Shown piece by piece: positions 1-8,449 of a stretch of DNA of 36,599 bases. Where the stretch lies: contig NZ_JARGND010000018.1 in assembly GCF_029212645.1 (NCBI RefSeq), forward strand, positions 1-36,599. Direction: 5' to 3'. Both the position numbers and the translations under genes were made by a program. Each line of letters opens with the position of its first letter. Positions within the stretch are counted from its first letter, which is position 1. Below the pieces are notes generated by a model that was given only the letters and a program-made list of their open reading frames with translations, was not told the DNA's origin and made no database searches. Source of the DNA: Vannielia sp. GTDB lineage: Bacteria > Pseudomonadota > Alphaproteobacteria > Rhodobacterales > Rhodobacteraceae.

Positions 1-303
1 CTCCGAGGATGACCTTGCAACCATAAAGCGCTTCCGAACTACCATCAGAGCGCCATCCCACGGGCAGCTACTCAACCGCCTCGCGCTGGCGTAATCTCAG
101 CCAATCTCATAGCACCACCCCCCCAGACCCTGACCGGAATCAAGCCGCAGGCGCCGGTCAAGCGCCTGCCCGTCCGGCGGGCTGGCGCTCCCCAACCACC
201 AGCGCTTCGAATACCCCGAAGATGACCCTACAACCTTAAAGCGCTTCCGAATGACCGTAGGTGCGCCACCCCACGGGCAGGCGCTCAACCGCCTCGTGTT
301 GGC
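1..303. repeat. Imperfect ~90-bp direct repeat with inverted partial copy
   Basis: Positions 1-90 and 214-303 align without gaps at about 81 percent identity by hand count (17 mismatches). Shared blocks include AAAGCGCTTCCGAA, CACGGGCAG and CTCAACCGCCTCG. Between them, about 151-190 read on the opposite strand resembles the same core (a GGGCAGGCGCTTGACC-like string), so direct and inverted copies are mixed. The strand is C-rich and carries no convincing gene. The left copy may continue beyond the window. Its function is unknown; it could be a degenerate intergenic repeat family. Confidence 0.6.
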
Positions 304-615
304 ACCTCCTGCAACCCGGCAAAACCGCACCCGTGATCGCCACCCTCCCAGCCCCGACTCACCTTCACCAAAGACCATCCCACCACCGCGAACCCGCGCC
401 TTTCGAGCAAATTTCTCAAACCACGGTTACCGCTTCCTTCCACCCCCGGCCGTTGCATCGCCAATCCTGACACATCCGCACGGTGGCCGGGCAGGGCAGG
501 CGCAGCGGCATTCCCTTGGAAACACACATAGATTCGCCCGGCACCGCCAAACCCTGCCAACCCGCTCCCTCACCGCTCGTTAAGAAGTCTTACAGCGCAA
601 CAGCGCCAAATTGCC
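304..615. other. Non-coding stretch, no gene seen
   Basis: Several open frames cross this C-rich stretch on both strands, but none has a Shine-Dalgarno sequence, a recognisable domain or normal amino-acid composition (they are rich in Pro, Arg, His and Gly). I see no tRNA or clear terminator. It is best read as intergenic DNA downstream of the leftward methyltransferase gene. Confidence 0.5.
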
Positions 616-655
616 TATGCATGGGATGTGCATCGCTTGTGCATGGTTTGTGTCC
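616..655 (+). repeat. 11-bp tandem-unit intergenic element, copy A
   Basis: Three consecutive 11-bp units, TATGCATGGGA (616-626), TGTGCATCGCT (627-637) and TGTGCATGGTT (638-648), are followed by a TGTG start of a fourth. The same unit family occurs on the opposite strand at 27854-27907 and 35844-35896. The 11-bp spacing is close to one helical turn. This copy lies downstream of the methyltransferase gene ending at 718. Function is unknown. Confidence 0.7.
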
Positions 656-717
656 TGCAAAATTCCGCACACCAAGCAGGGGTAACGCGCCGTTCTCTCG
701 CAAAACCGCACAGCCCG

Positions 718-1491
718 TCAGGCAGGCTTTGGCGTTGGTGAAACCGCGCCTTCCAGGACTTTCAAAGGGGCCGCACGGCGGCGTTTCACCGTTTCTCCAC
801 CCGAGCCATAAACCTGTTTTGAGGCTTCCAGCATAAACACCCCTCCCGCCAGCGAAGTTGCCAGTTTTTCGCCAGCCTTTTCCCAGAAGTTGCTGGATTT
901 AATCCAGAATCTGCGGTGCGACGGCGGGGTGAACAGGGCGGCGCGGTAGCGCTCCGGCACAAAACCATGCGCCTTCAGTTGCGCCTCAAGCTGGGTGATC
1001 GAGTAGGGCCGACCAAAGCCAAATGGCGTCCCATCCCGCCGCGCCCAAAGCCCGGCCCGGTTTGGCACCACGAAAATCGCCCGCCCACCCGGCCCGAGAA
1101 TCCGATGAACTTCGTCCAGCAAGCGCCCGGAATCATTGCTTGTTTCCAACCCATGCAGGCAGGCCAGCTTATCAACCATCCCGGTGGGCACTGGCCAAAG
1201 CGTCTCCTCCACCAGCACCGAATGGTTGTCTTGCCCCGAGGGCCAGGGAACCACCCCCTGCTCCCCCGGCATAAGCGCCATGACTCGGCGCGCATCGCGC
1301 AGGTAAGGCCGCAGGAGCGGGGTCGCAAACCCATAGCCTGCAACCGTTTGCCCCTTGGCCTCGGGCCAGAACTCCAGCAGCCGATCCCGGATCGCCCGCT
1401 GCGCCACCCGGCCAAGCTGGGTGCGGTAGTAAAAGTTCCTAAGGTCCAGAACGTCGAGGTGCATGTTGCAGCGCAGGGCCCTTTGCGTCAT
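718..1491 (-). CDS. Class I SAM-dependent methyltransferase
   Basis: The protein is 257 residues. A glycine-rich SAM-binding loop (VAGYGFAT, about residues 50-57) comes early, and a later methyltransferase motif reads [25 protein letters not shown] around residues 123-143, as in the Methyltransf_11 fold. The substrate cannot be told. The C-terminal 25 or so residues are basic and look disordered. An internal ATG at 1464, just before [14 protein letters not shown], is an equally good start because neither start has a strong ribosome site. The gene is divergent from gloB with a gap of about 40-65 bp, so the promoters must be compact or overlapping. The family call is fairly safe; the function is not. 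Confidence 0.8.
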   Translation of the reverse strand: MTQRALRCNMHLDVLDLRNFYYRTQLGRVAQRAIRDRLLEFWPEAKGQTVAGYGFATPLLRPYLRDARRVMALMPGEQGVVPWPSGQDNHSVLVEETLWPVPTGMVDKLACLHGLETSNDSGRLLDEVHRILGPGGRAIFVVPNRAGLWARRDGTPFGFGRPYSITQLEAQLKAHGFVPERYRAALFTPPSHRRFWIKSSNFWEKAGEKLATSLAGGVFMLEASKQVYGSGGETVKRRRAAPLKVLEGAVSPTPKPA

Positions 1492-1529
1492 TCTTCAGGG
1501 CCAAGATAGCAGCGCCCGAAGGAAACGCC

Positions 1530-2291
1530 ATGCCCCTCGATATCCTCACCGTTCCCTGCCTCTCTGACAACTACGCCTATGTGGTCAAAGGCCCCGATGG
1601 GGTGTGCCTGATCGACGCGCCCGAAGCGGGCCCAATCATTGATGCGCTGGAGGAAAAAGGCTGGAATCCCGGTGTGTTGATGCTCACCCACCACCACCAT
1701 GACCACGTTGGCGGGGTTGCGGAGCTGCGTGAGAAGTATGGGCTGAAGGTGATGGGCCCCAAGGCCGAGGAGGCCAAGCTGCCACCTCTGGACTTGGCGC
1801 TGGAAGAGGGCACAAACGGCGGTGAGGGTGAGGGTTATACCGTGCCGCTCTCGGTGCCGGGCCACACCCTGGGGCACATGGCATTCCACTTTCCGAACGG
1901 CGGCGCGGTGTTTACCGCCGACAGCCTGATGGCGCTGGGCTGTGGCCGGGTGTTTGAGGGGACGATGGAGATGATGCACAACAGTCTTCAGAAGCTCGCC
2001 GCCCTGCCGCCCGAAACGGTGGTCTATTCCGGCCACGAATACACCAGCGCCAACGCCCGCTTCGCGCTCACCGTCGATCCCGACAACGAAGCCCTTCAGG
2101 CCCGCGCCAAAGAGGTGGCCGAAGCCCGCGCCGCAAACCAGCCAACCGCACAGGTGAAACTGTCTGTTGAACTCGCCACCAACCCCTTCCTTCGCTGCGC
2201 TGACCCCAGCATCCGCGCACATCTCGGCATGGAAGGTGCAAAAGATGCTGAAATTTTCGCCGAACTGCGCCGTCGCAAGGATGCATTCTGA
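1530..2291 (+). CDS. gloB: Hydroxyacylglutathione hydrolase (glyoxalase II)
   Basis: Hydrolyses S-lactoylglutathione to D-lactate and glutathione, the second step of methylglyoxal detoxification in the cytoplasm. The 253-residue protein is the usual length for glyoxalase II. The metallo-beta-lactamase metal motif THHHHDH lies at residues 53-59. Further metal-ligand regions are PGHTLGH (around 111), the FTADSL segment (about 130) and YSGHEYT (about 170). The C-terminal helical domain contains NPFLRC and ends in RRRKDAF, features of the glutathione-binding part of this family. AAGGAAA sits 7-9 bp before the ATG. It is followed after 200 bp by clpA. Confidence 0.95.
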   Translation: MPLDILTVPCLSDNYAYVVKGPDGVCLIDAPEAGPIIDALEEKGWNPGVLMLTHHHHDHVGGVAELREKYGLKVMGPKAEEAKLPPLDLALEEGTNGGEGEGYTVPLSVPGHTLGHMAFHFPNGGAVFTADSLMALGCGRVFEGTMEMMHNSLQKLAALPPETVVYSGHEYTSANARFALTVDPDNEALQARAKEVAEARAANQPTAQVKLSVELATNPFLRCADPSIRAHLGMEGAKDAEIFAELRRRKDAF

Positions 2292-2492
2292 AACCCCTGC
2301 CTTATATAAGGAAAAGAGCCGTTTCGCGGCCCTCCGAACTGATCACAATTTGTGCATATTCGGCGCGAAATGGAAAAATCCTCAGAAAAGGGCTTGAAGG
2401 ATCGGCATTTCCACCGAACTTTAATCATATGAGGCCACGGTAATGGACGGGCCCGAACCCATCCAGGCCACCTAGGGAAAGGAGCACAAAGC
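2292..2492 (+). promoter_or_regulatory. clpA upstream region, no clpS
   Basis: This 201-bp gap is unusually AT-rich for the window. It contains a perfect 12-bp palindrome, CCTTATATAAGG, at 2300-2311, and a CTTGAAGG string near 2393 that resembles a -35 box but lacks a good partner. A strong AAAGGAG ribosome site lies at 2478-2484, serving the GTG start at 2493. No reading frame resembles the ClpS adaptor that often precedes clpA. Promoter placement is inference. Confidence 0.35.
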
Positions 2493-4829
2493 GTGCCATC
2501 GTTTTCGAACACCCTCGAGCAAGCAATCCATGCCGCGCTGGCACTTGCCAACGCGCGACGCCACGAACTCGCCACGCTGGAACATCTCCTGCTGGCCCTG
2601 ATTGACGAACCTGACGCCGCCAAGGTGATGCAGGCCTGTTCCGTTGATCTGGATGACCTTCGCAGCACTCTAAACGACTTCATTGATGAAGACCTTTCAA
2701 CGCTCGTCACCGAGATTGAAGGCTCCGAAGCCGTGCCAACTGCCGCGTTTCAGCGGGTGATCCAACGCGCCGCGATTCATGTGCAAAGCTCCGGTCGCAC
2801 CGAGGTGACGGGCGCCAATGTGCTGGTGGCGATCTTCGCCGAGCGCGAGAGCAACGCCGCCTTCTTCCTGCAAGAGCAGGACATGACCCGCTATGACGCG
2901 GTGAATTTCATCGCCCATGGCGTCGCCAAAGACCCGGCCTTCGGTGAAAGCCGCTCGGTTTCGGGATCGACCGACATGGACGGAGAGCATGACGCCTCTG
3001 AAACGGTGAACGCCGAGAGCGAAGAAAAAGAAAACGCGCTGTCGAAATACTGCGTCGACCTTAACGCCAAGGCGCGTGACGGTGAGGTCGATCCGCTGAT
3101 CGGGCGCGAGTCCGAGGTGGAGCGTTGTATTCAAGTGCTTTGCCGCCGCCGCAAGAACAACCCGCTTCTGGTGGGGGATCCGGGCGTTGGCAAAACGGCC
3201 ATCGCTGAGGGCCTTGCGCGTAAAATCGTGCAGGGTGAAACGCCCGAAGTGCTTGCGAAATCTACCATCTTTTCGCTCGATATGGGCGCATTGCTGGCTG
3301 GCACGCGCTACCGCGGTGACTTTGAAGAACGGCTGAAAGCGGTGGTGACCGACCTTGAAAAACACCCCGATGCGGTGCTTTTCATCGACGAAATCCACAC
3401 CGTGATCGGTGCAGGTGCCACTTCGGGTGGGGCCATGGATGCCTCAAACCTGCTGAAGCCAGCCCTTCAGGGCGGCAAGATGCGCTGCATGGGGTCCACC
3501 ACCTACAAGGAGTTCCGCCAGCACTTCGAGAAGGATCGCGCCCTCAGCCGCCGGTTCCAGAAGATTGATGTCAACGAGCCCTCGGTGGATGACAGCGTCA
3601 AAATCCTGCGCGGCCTCAAGCCCTACTTCGAGGAACACCACGACATCAAATACACCGCCGATGCCATCAAGTCCGCGGTGGAGCTTTCGGCCCGTTACAT
3701 CAATGACCGCAAGCTGCCGGATAAGGCGATCGACGTGATCGACGAGGCCGGCGCGGCCCAGCACCTTGTGGCCGAAAGCAAGCGGCGCAAGACCATTGGT
3801 GCCAAGGAGATCGAGGCTGTTGTTGCCAAGATCGCCCGCATCCCGCCAAAGAACGTCAGCAAAGACGATGCCGAGCTGCTGCGCGATCTGGAAAACTCGC
3901 TCAAGCGGGTGGTGTTTGGTCAGGATACCGCGATCGAGGCTCTGAGTTCGGCGATCAAACTGTCTCGCGCGGGCCTTCGTGAACCGGAGAAGCCCATCGG
4001 CAACTACCTCTTTGCGGGCCCCACCGGGGTTGGCAAAACCGAGGTGGCCAAGCAGCTTGCAGATCAGCTTGGGGTGGAATTGCTGCGCTTTGATATGTCC
4101 GAGTACATGGAAAAGCACGCGGTAAGCCGCTTGATCGGTGCGCCTCCGGGCTATGTTGGCTTTGATCAGGGCGGGCAGTTGACGGACGGGGTGGACCAGC
4201 ATCCGCACTGTGTGCTGTTGCTCGATGAGATCGAGAAAGCGCACCCGGATGTCTATAACATCCTGCTGCAAGTCATGGATAACGGTCGCCTGACTGACCA
4301 CAACGGGCGCGAGGTGGATTTCCGCAACGTGATCCTGATCATGACCTCGAATGCGGGCGCGACTGAACAAGCCAAGGAGGCCATCGGCTTTGGCCGGGAC
4401 CGGCGCGAGGGTGAGGATATGGCAGCCATTGAGCGCACGTTCACCCCCGAATTCCGCAACCGACTGGATGCTGTTATCAGCTTCGCACCGCTGTCACGCG
4501 ATGTGATCATTCGGGTGGTCGAGAAGTTTGTGCTTCAACTTGAGGCCCAGTTGATGGACCGCAACGTGACCTTTGAGCTTACCCCAAAGGCCGCCGAGTG
4601 GCTCGCCGAGAAGGGCTATGATGACAAGATGGGCGCAAGGCCGCTTGGCCGGGTGATCCAGGAGAGCATCAAGAAGCCGCTGGCCGAAGACCTGCTGTTT
4701 GGCAAGCTGATGAAAGGCGGGATCGTCAAGGTTGGCGTCAAGAACGGAGAGATCGACCTGCGGATCGAGGAGCCTCAAAAGGCGCGTCTCGCCAGTCGCA
4801 AGAAACCGCCATTGCTCACTGCCGAATGA
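2493..4829 (+). CDS. clpA: ATP-dependent Clp protease ATP-binding subunit ClpA
   Basis: AAA+ unfoldase that feeds substrates, including N-end-rule proteins delivered by ClpS, into the ClpP protease. The 778 residues match the ClpA length. The N-terminal Clp_N repeat domain spans about residues 1-145, followed by an acidic linker (about 150-185). AAA domain 1 has Walker A GDPGVGKT at 228-235 and Walker B VLFIDE at 295-300. AAA domain 2 has Walker A GPTGVGKT at 509-516 and Walker B LLLDE further on. There is no ClpB-type middle coiled coil, which separates it from ClpB. It starts at GTG with AAAGGAG in front; no in-frame ATG fits better. It overlaps the next gene by 4 bp (ATGA). Confidence 0.96.
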   Translation: MPSFSNTLEQAIHAALALANARRHELATLEHLLLALIDEPDAAKVMQACSVDLDDLRSTLNDFIDEDLSTLVTEIEGSEAVPTAAFQRVIQRAAIHVQSSGRTEVTGANVLVAIFAERESNAAFFLQEQDMTRYDAVNFIAHGVAKDPAFGESRSVSGSTDMDGEHDASETVNAESEEKENALSKYCVDLNAKARDGEVDPLIGRESEVERCIQVLCRRRKNNPLLVGDPGVGKTAIAEGLARKIVQGETPEVLAKSTIFSLDMGALLAGTRYRGDFEERLKAVVTDLEKHPDAVLFIDEIHTVIGAGATSGGAMDASNLLKPALQGGKMRCMGSTTYKEFRQHFEKDRALSRRFQKIDVNEPSVDDSVKILRGLKPYFEEHHDIKYTADAIKSAVELSARYINDRKLPDKAIDVIDEAGAAQHLVAESKRRKTIGAKEIEAVVAKIARIPPKNVSKDDAELLRDLENSLKRVVFGQDTAIEALSSAIKLSRAGLREPEKPIGNYLFAGPTGVGKTEVAKQLADQLGVELLRFDMSEYMEKHAVSRLIGAPPGYVGFDQGGQLTDGVDQHPHCVLLLDEIEKAHPDVYNILLQVMDNGRLTDHNGREVDFRNVILIMTSNAGATEQAKEAIGFGRDRREGEDMAAIERTFTPEFRNRLDAVISFAPLSRDVIIRVVEKFVLQLEAQLMDRNVTFELTPKAAEWLAEKGYDDKMGARPLGRVIQESIKKPLAEDLLFGKLMKGGIVKVGVKNGEIDLRIEEPQKARLASRKKPPLLTAE

Positions 4830-5848
4830 GCGAAGGACGAAAAAACAAGCAAGGGGAGCGCTTTCGGGCGCTCCTTTTGTGTATTGTGGCCGCAGTCGCC
4901 GCGCCCGGAGCACTGGCCGCCAAAGACCTGCTGCTCGGCCAACCGGTTGACTGCACGCTTGGGCGAAATTGTTATATTCAACAATACTTTGACCGCGACC
5001 CAGCCGAAGGCGCAGTTGCCGATCATGGTTGCGGGTCGCTGGCGAACGACGATCATGGCGGCACTGATTTTGCGGTAATCACGATGCAGCAGGTCAAAGC
5101 GGGCGTCACGGTTGTGGCGGCGGCTCCTGGAACCGTTGTGGGGCTGCGCGATGGCATGCCTGATGTCTCATCCCTAAGCCCCGCTGCGCCGGATTTGGAG
5201 GGGAAGGACTGCGGCAACGGGGTTGTGATCAGCCACGGCGGCGGCTGGCTCACCCAGTATTGCCACATGCGCCAAGGCTCGGTCGTGGTTGAAAAGGGCC
5301 AGCGCGTTGCGATGGGCACACCGCTTGGGTTGATTGGCATGTCGGGCCGCGCTTCGTTCCCTCATATGCACCTGACCGTTCGCCACAACGGTGAAAAAGT
5401 AGACCCGTTTGATCTTACCGCCGGCCCGTCTGCGGCCTGTGTGCAGGGCGATGCGGCGGAAAAGAGCATCTGGCTGGAGCCCCCTGCATATATCCCCGGT
5501 GGCCTGCTTTCTGCGGGGTTTGCACAAGAGGTGCCCACTATCGCGCAGGTGCGTGATGGGCTCAATAGCCCCGCTGTGTCCTCCCCCAAGGCCCCGGCCT
5601 TGGTTGTTTGGGGCTACGCCTTCGCCGGGCAAACCGGAGATGAGATCGAGATCATCTTCGAGGGGCCGGAAGGCGAGATCGGGCGCCATACCGATACGCT
5701 GAAAAAATCGCAGCCCTTTGTTCTCAGAGCCTATGGAAAGCGCACCCCCGAGGCGGGTTGGCCATGGGGGGTGTACCGTGGCACGGTGATCCACCGACGC
5801 GGTGCGCAAGAACTTGGCCGCCGGATGGTGGAAACCGAGGTCAACTAG
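4826..5848 (+). CDS. M23 family (LytM-type) metallopeptidase, exported
   Basis: Probable periplasmic peptidoglycan endopeptidase or a relative. The first 32 residues form a signal peptide: a basic n-region (RKNKQGERFR), a hydrophobic core (ALLLCIVAAVAAPG) and an ALAA cleavage site. The M23 zinc site is intact, with H77 and D81 in HGGTD and H180/H182 in HMH; H147 in the YCHM segment is the usual additional catalytic histidine. About 130 residues after the peptidase domain are not a family I recognise. The start ATG overlaps the clpA stop (ATGA), so translation is probably coupled. A Rho-independent terminator hairpin lies inside codons 10-17, so the clpA-M23 transcript may be attenuated. The length, 340 residues, is typical of this Rhodobacterales subgroup. 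Confidence 0.9.
   Translation: MSEGRKNKQGERFRALLLCIVAAVAAPGALAAKDLLLGQPVDCTLGRNCYIQQYFDRDPAEGAVADHGCGSLANDDHGGTDFAVITMQQVKAGVTVVAAAPGTVVGLRDGMPDVSSLSPAAPDLEGKDCGNGVVISHGGGWLTQYCHMRQGSVVVEKGQRVAMGTPLGLIGMSGRASFPHMHLTVRHNGEKVDPFDLTAGPSAACVQGDAAEKSIWLEPPAYIPGGLLSAGFAQEVPTIAQVRDGLNSPAVSSPKAPALVVWGYAFAGQTGDEIEIIFEGPEGEIGRHTDTLKKSQPFVLRAYGKRTPEAGWPWGVYRGTVIHRRGAQELGRRMVETEVN
4855..4878 (+). terminator. Rho-independent terminator inside M23 gene start
   Basis: A perfect 7-bp stem, GGAGCGC (4855-4861) with GCGCTCC (4868-4874), has a 6-base loop and is followed by TTTT. It lies 26 bp after the clpA stop but within the signal-peptide codons of the downstream peptidase gene. Confidence 0.7.
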
Positions 5849-5872
5849 CGCGGTGCCGCCAAGAAAAAAGCA

Positions 5873-6748
5873 CTAGCGCAGGAAGCCGATAGCGTAGGTT
5901 GCGGCCATTTCATGAGCATTGAGAAAGGTCTCCAGCTTGCTGCCCTCAGGCTGTCCGCCCGGTGCAGTTGCCGTTTCCGCCGCTGCAAGACCGCCGGTGA
6001 TGAAAAGCGTATCCAAGCCCTCGCCAAGCCCGCCTTTCACATCGGTCATCACCCCGTCCCCAATGCACAGCACAGGGCTGTCCGGGTCGCCACCTGCTTC
6101 AACAAGCCGGGCGCGGGCGAGGTCGTAGATCGGCGGATGCGGCTTGCCAAAGTACAGGCTTTCGCCGCCCATCTCGGTGTAGAGGGCGGCAATCGCACCG
6201 GCACACCACTCCCGCGTTCCGCCCCGATCCACCACGATATCGGGGTTGGCACAGAGCAGCTTTAACCCTTTTTGCTTTGCATAAAGCAACTGTGGGCGCA
6301 TCTCCGCAGGATCAGCGAAGGCGTCAAACGGGCCGGTGCACACGATGCCTTCGGCCTCGTCCAGTGCGACCCGCTGGATTGGAACAGGTTCATGAACGAT
6401 GTGGATCGGCTCAAAGAACGGCAAATCCTCATCGCCGCCCATGAACCACACCTTATTGCCAACCGCACCACGGAACATCGCGGCGCGGGCGCTGTCACCG
6501 GAGGTGGCGATCGTGTCCCACGCATCATCGGGCACACCCCAACGAACAAGCTGCTTTTGCACCTCGCGTCGGGAGCGCGGCGCGTTGGTCAACAGCACCA
6601 CCTTCTTGCCTGCCGCGCGAAAGCCACGCAGGGCCTCCACCGCTTCGGGAAAGGTGGTTACGCCGTCATGGACACATCCCCAAAGGTCAACGAAGGCGGC
6701 GTCATACAGATGCGCCACCTCCGCCAGATTGCTGATAATGCGGGCCAT
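5873..6748 (-). CDS. HAD superfamily class-IIA hydrolase (TIGR01459-like)
   Basis: The 291-residue protein belongs to the NagD-like HAD group with a class-IIA cap. Motif I is DLWGCVHDG with nucleophile D21, motif II is VLLTNAP (about residues 51-57), the motif III lysine is in FGKPHPP (about 200-206) and motif IV is CIGDGVMTD (about 228-236). The usual second aspartate of motif I (DxD) is tryptophan here. As I recall, that is a trait of this family, but it makes a standard phosphatase mechanism less certain. The substrate is unknown. It lies 6 bp downstream of the pyrophosphatase gene on the same strand, so the two probably share a transcript. Confidence 0.88.
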   Translation of the reverse strand: MARIISNLAEVAHLYDAAFVDLWGCVHDGVTTFPEAVEALRGFRAAGKKVVLLTNAPRSRREVQKQLVRWGVPDDAWDTIATSGDSARAAMFRGAVGNKVWFMGGDEDLPFFEPIHIVHEPVPIQRVALDEAEGIVCTGPFDAFADPAEMRPQLLYAKQKGLKLLCANPDIVVDRGGTREWCAGAIAALYTEMGGESLYFGKPHPPIYDLARARLVEAGGDPDSPVLCIGDGVMTDVKGGLGEGLDTLFITGGLAAAETATAPGGQPEGSKLETFLNAHEMAATYAIGFLR

Positions 6749-6754
6749 GCGCCC

Positions 6755-7675
6755 CTAGACCTTGAGGTTGGGAATGATCTGCTTCTTGCGGCTCATCACG
6801 CCCGGCAGCACCACGGTGTCACCGGAAACAGAAGCGCCAAAGCTCTTTTCAGCAACCGTTTTTACCAGATCATTCGGCACCAGAAGGGTGGCTTCTTCCG
6901 CAAGAATATCCACCACGAAGAGCAGCACCTGATCCACGCCATCTTCGGCGGCGACGGTTTTCATGCTGTCGATGAGCGAGGCCTTGCGATCAAGCACGAT
7001 CTTGGGCGCGGTGGTTTCCAGGACCGACACGCGGAATTTCGTGCCGTCGACTTCGTATTCCTTGCTGTCCATCCGCAGCAGCTCGGCGTCCGAAAAGGCC
7101 GAAACATCGGATTTCGCCTCGAACATTTCCGAGGCATAGGCCGGGATATCAAGGCCAAGGTCTTTGGCAAGCTCTTCGGCCAGCGCCTTGTCTTGATCGG
7201 TTGTGGTCGGCGAGCGGAATTCCAGCGTGTCAGACAGGATGCACGACAGCATCAGCCCCTTGATCCCTTCAGGCATCTGCGCGGCATTGTCGCCCATCAG
7301 GTTGTGCATGATGGTTGCGGTGCAGGCGAGCGGCTTGATCGTGATGTCGATCGGGGCCTTGGTTTCGATGCCGCCGGTCAGCTTGTGGTGGTCGATGATC
7401 TGGAGAATATCGGCATCGTTGATCGCATCGGGGAGTTCGGCGGGGTTGTTGGTGTCGACGATCACCACCTGCTCGCCCTCGGAGACGCCAGAGATGATCG
7501 CGGGCTGCTCATAGCCCCATTTCTTGAGCACGAAGGCGGCCTCGGTGTTGGGCTTGCCCAGCAAGACCGCCTCGGCAGGTTGCTTGCGCACTTCGGAAAG
7601 ATACCAGGCCCAGATAAGTGGGGAGCCGGTGCTGTCAGTGTCGGGGGATTTGTGGCCAAAAACCTTGATTGTCAT
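6755..7675 (-). CDS. ppaC: Manganese-dependent inorganic pyrophosphatase (family II)
   Basis: Hydrolyses pyrophosphate to phosphate in the cytoplasm, pulling biosynthetic reactions forward. The 306-residue protein has the complete DHH-family metal site: GHKSPDTDS with H8, D12 and D14, VDTNNP with D74, and the DHH motif D95-H96-H97. The C-terminal DHHA2 domain ends with the substrate-binding SRKKQ motif at 295-299. The length fits PpaC and excludes longer CBS-containing versions. It is the upstream gene of a two-gene unit with the HAD protein. The ATG at 7675 begins MTIKVFGHKSPD, the usual N-terminus. Confidence 0.95.
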   Translation of the reverse strand: MTIKVFGHKSPDTDSTGSPLIWAWYLSEVRKQPAEAVLLGKPNTEAAFVLKKWGYEQPAIISGVSEGEQVVIVDTNNPAELPDAINDADILQIIDHHKLTGGIETKAPIDITIKPLACTATIMHNLMGDNAAQMPEGIKGLMLSCILSDTLEFRSPTTTDQDKALAEELAKDLGLDIPAYASEMFEAKSDVSAFSDAELLRMDSKEYEVDGTKFRVSVLETTAPKIVLDRKASLIDSMKTVAAEDGVDQVLLFVVDILAEEATLLVPNDLVKTVAEKSFGASVSGDTVVLPGVMSRKKQIIPNLKV

Positions 7676-7753
7676 GTCTGCCTGCTTTGCTGGGTGAGGA
7701 GGTCGCGGGCCTTATAAGCGGGGCGGCGGCGCTTGTCACCCGGCGTGATGATG

Positions 7754-7776
7754 GCCCGCAGATTGGGCGGGCTTTT
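7754..7776 (+). terminator. Terminator-like hairpin between lysE-like gene and ppaC
   Basis: A stem of GCCCGC (7754-7759) and GCGGGC (7767-7772) has a 7-base loop and TTTT on the plus strand. The flanking genes are both leftward, so the T-run is on the wrong side for the exporter transcript. It may stop antisense transcription or simply be a stable hairpin. Confidence 0.35.
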
Positions 7777-7777
7777 G

Positions 7778-8377
7778 TCACTTGGTGGTCAGCAGCACAG
7801 GGTAGAGCGAGGCGACCAGCAGCAGTGCCATGACGATGTTGAAGCTGCGCAACCTCAGTGGAGAGGTGAGCCACCGGCTGACCTGTTGGCCGAGTGTCAC
7901 CCAAAGGCTATTGGCCGGGAAGGCCACCAGTGCAAAACAGCCCGCCACCACCGCCACCGACGCAAGGTCGCGCTGCGGGGCGTAAACGGTGATCGCTGTG
8001 AGTGCCATGGACCAGGCCTTGGGGTTGACCCATTGAAAGGCAGCTGCCTGAAGCGGTGACATGGGGGTGCTGCCAGCCGGGCGACCTTCTGGCGCGGCAG
8101 CATTGGCGATTTTCCACGCGAGCCACAGCATATAGGCAATGGCGAGGCCTTTGAGCGCCAGATAGCTCCAGGGCATCAGATCAAACAGCGCCATCAATCC
8201 CGCGCCAACGCCGAGGATCAGCACCACAATGCCGGTCAGAATGCCCAGCATATGCGGCACGGTGCGCCGGAAGCCGAAGTTGGCCCCGGAGGCGAGCAGC
8301 ATCATATTGTTCGGCCCCGGCGTGACCGTGCTGGCCAGCGCGTAGAGAATGAGGGCGGGAAGGAAGGATTGCATCAT
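7778..8377 (-). CDS. LysE family amino-acid exporter
   Basis: Inner-membrane exporter of about 199 residues with five to six hydrophobic segments. The N-terminal signature is typical of the LysE/RhtB family: a first membrane helix followed by STVTPGPNNMMLL (about residues 15-27) and GFRRTVPHMLGI. The substrate is not predictable but is probably an amino acid or derivative. The start is placed at one of two adjacent ATGs (8377 or 8374) because translation upstream of this loses hydrophobic character; no clear ribosome site is seen. It is transcribed divergently from an Lrp/AsnC regulator 72 bp away, the classical arrangement for regulator-controlled export. Confidence 0.9.
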   Translation of the reverse strand: MMQSFLPALILYALASTVTPGPNNMMLLASGANFGFRRTVPHMLGILTGIVVLILGVGAGLMALFDLMPWSYLALKGLAIAYMLWLAWKIANAAAPEGRPAGSTPMSPLQAAAFQWVNPKAWSMALTAITVYAPQRDLASVAVVAGCFALVAFPANSLWVTLGQQVSRWLTSPLRLRSFNIVMALLLVASLYPVLLTTK

Positions 8378-8449
8378 TGCGCAAGGATTGCGGCTTTGTG
8401 GGACAATAGGCTTGCGTTCTTGCCGAATTCGGCGGAGTTTTTGCACGAA

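Noticed and set aside
97..836. Several open frames in the left-edge region
   Set aside because: No ribosome sites or domains; they cross the repeats and the tandem element in different frames, as expected for non-coding GC-rich DNA.
6272..7717. 481-codon plus-strand frame over the HAD and pyrophosphatase genes
   Set aside because: Fully antisense to two well-identified genes and rich in His/Arg/Gly without any domain.
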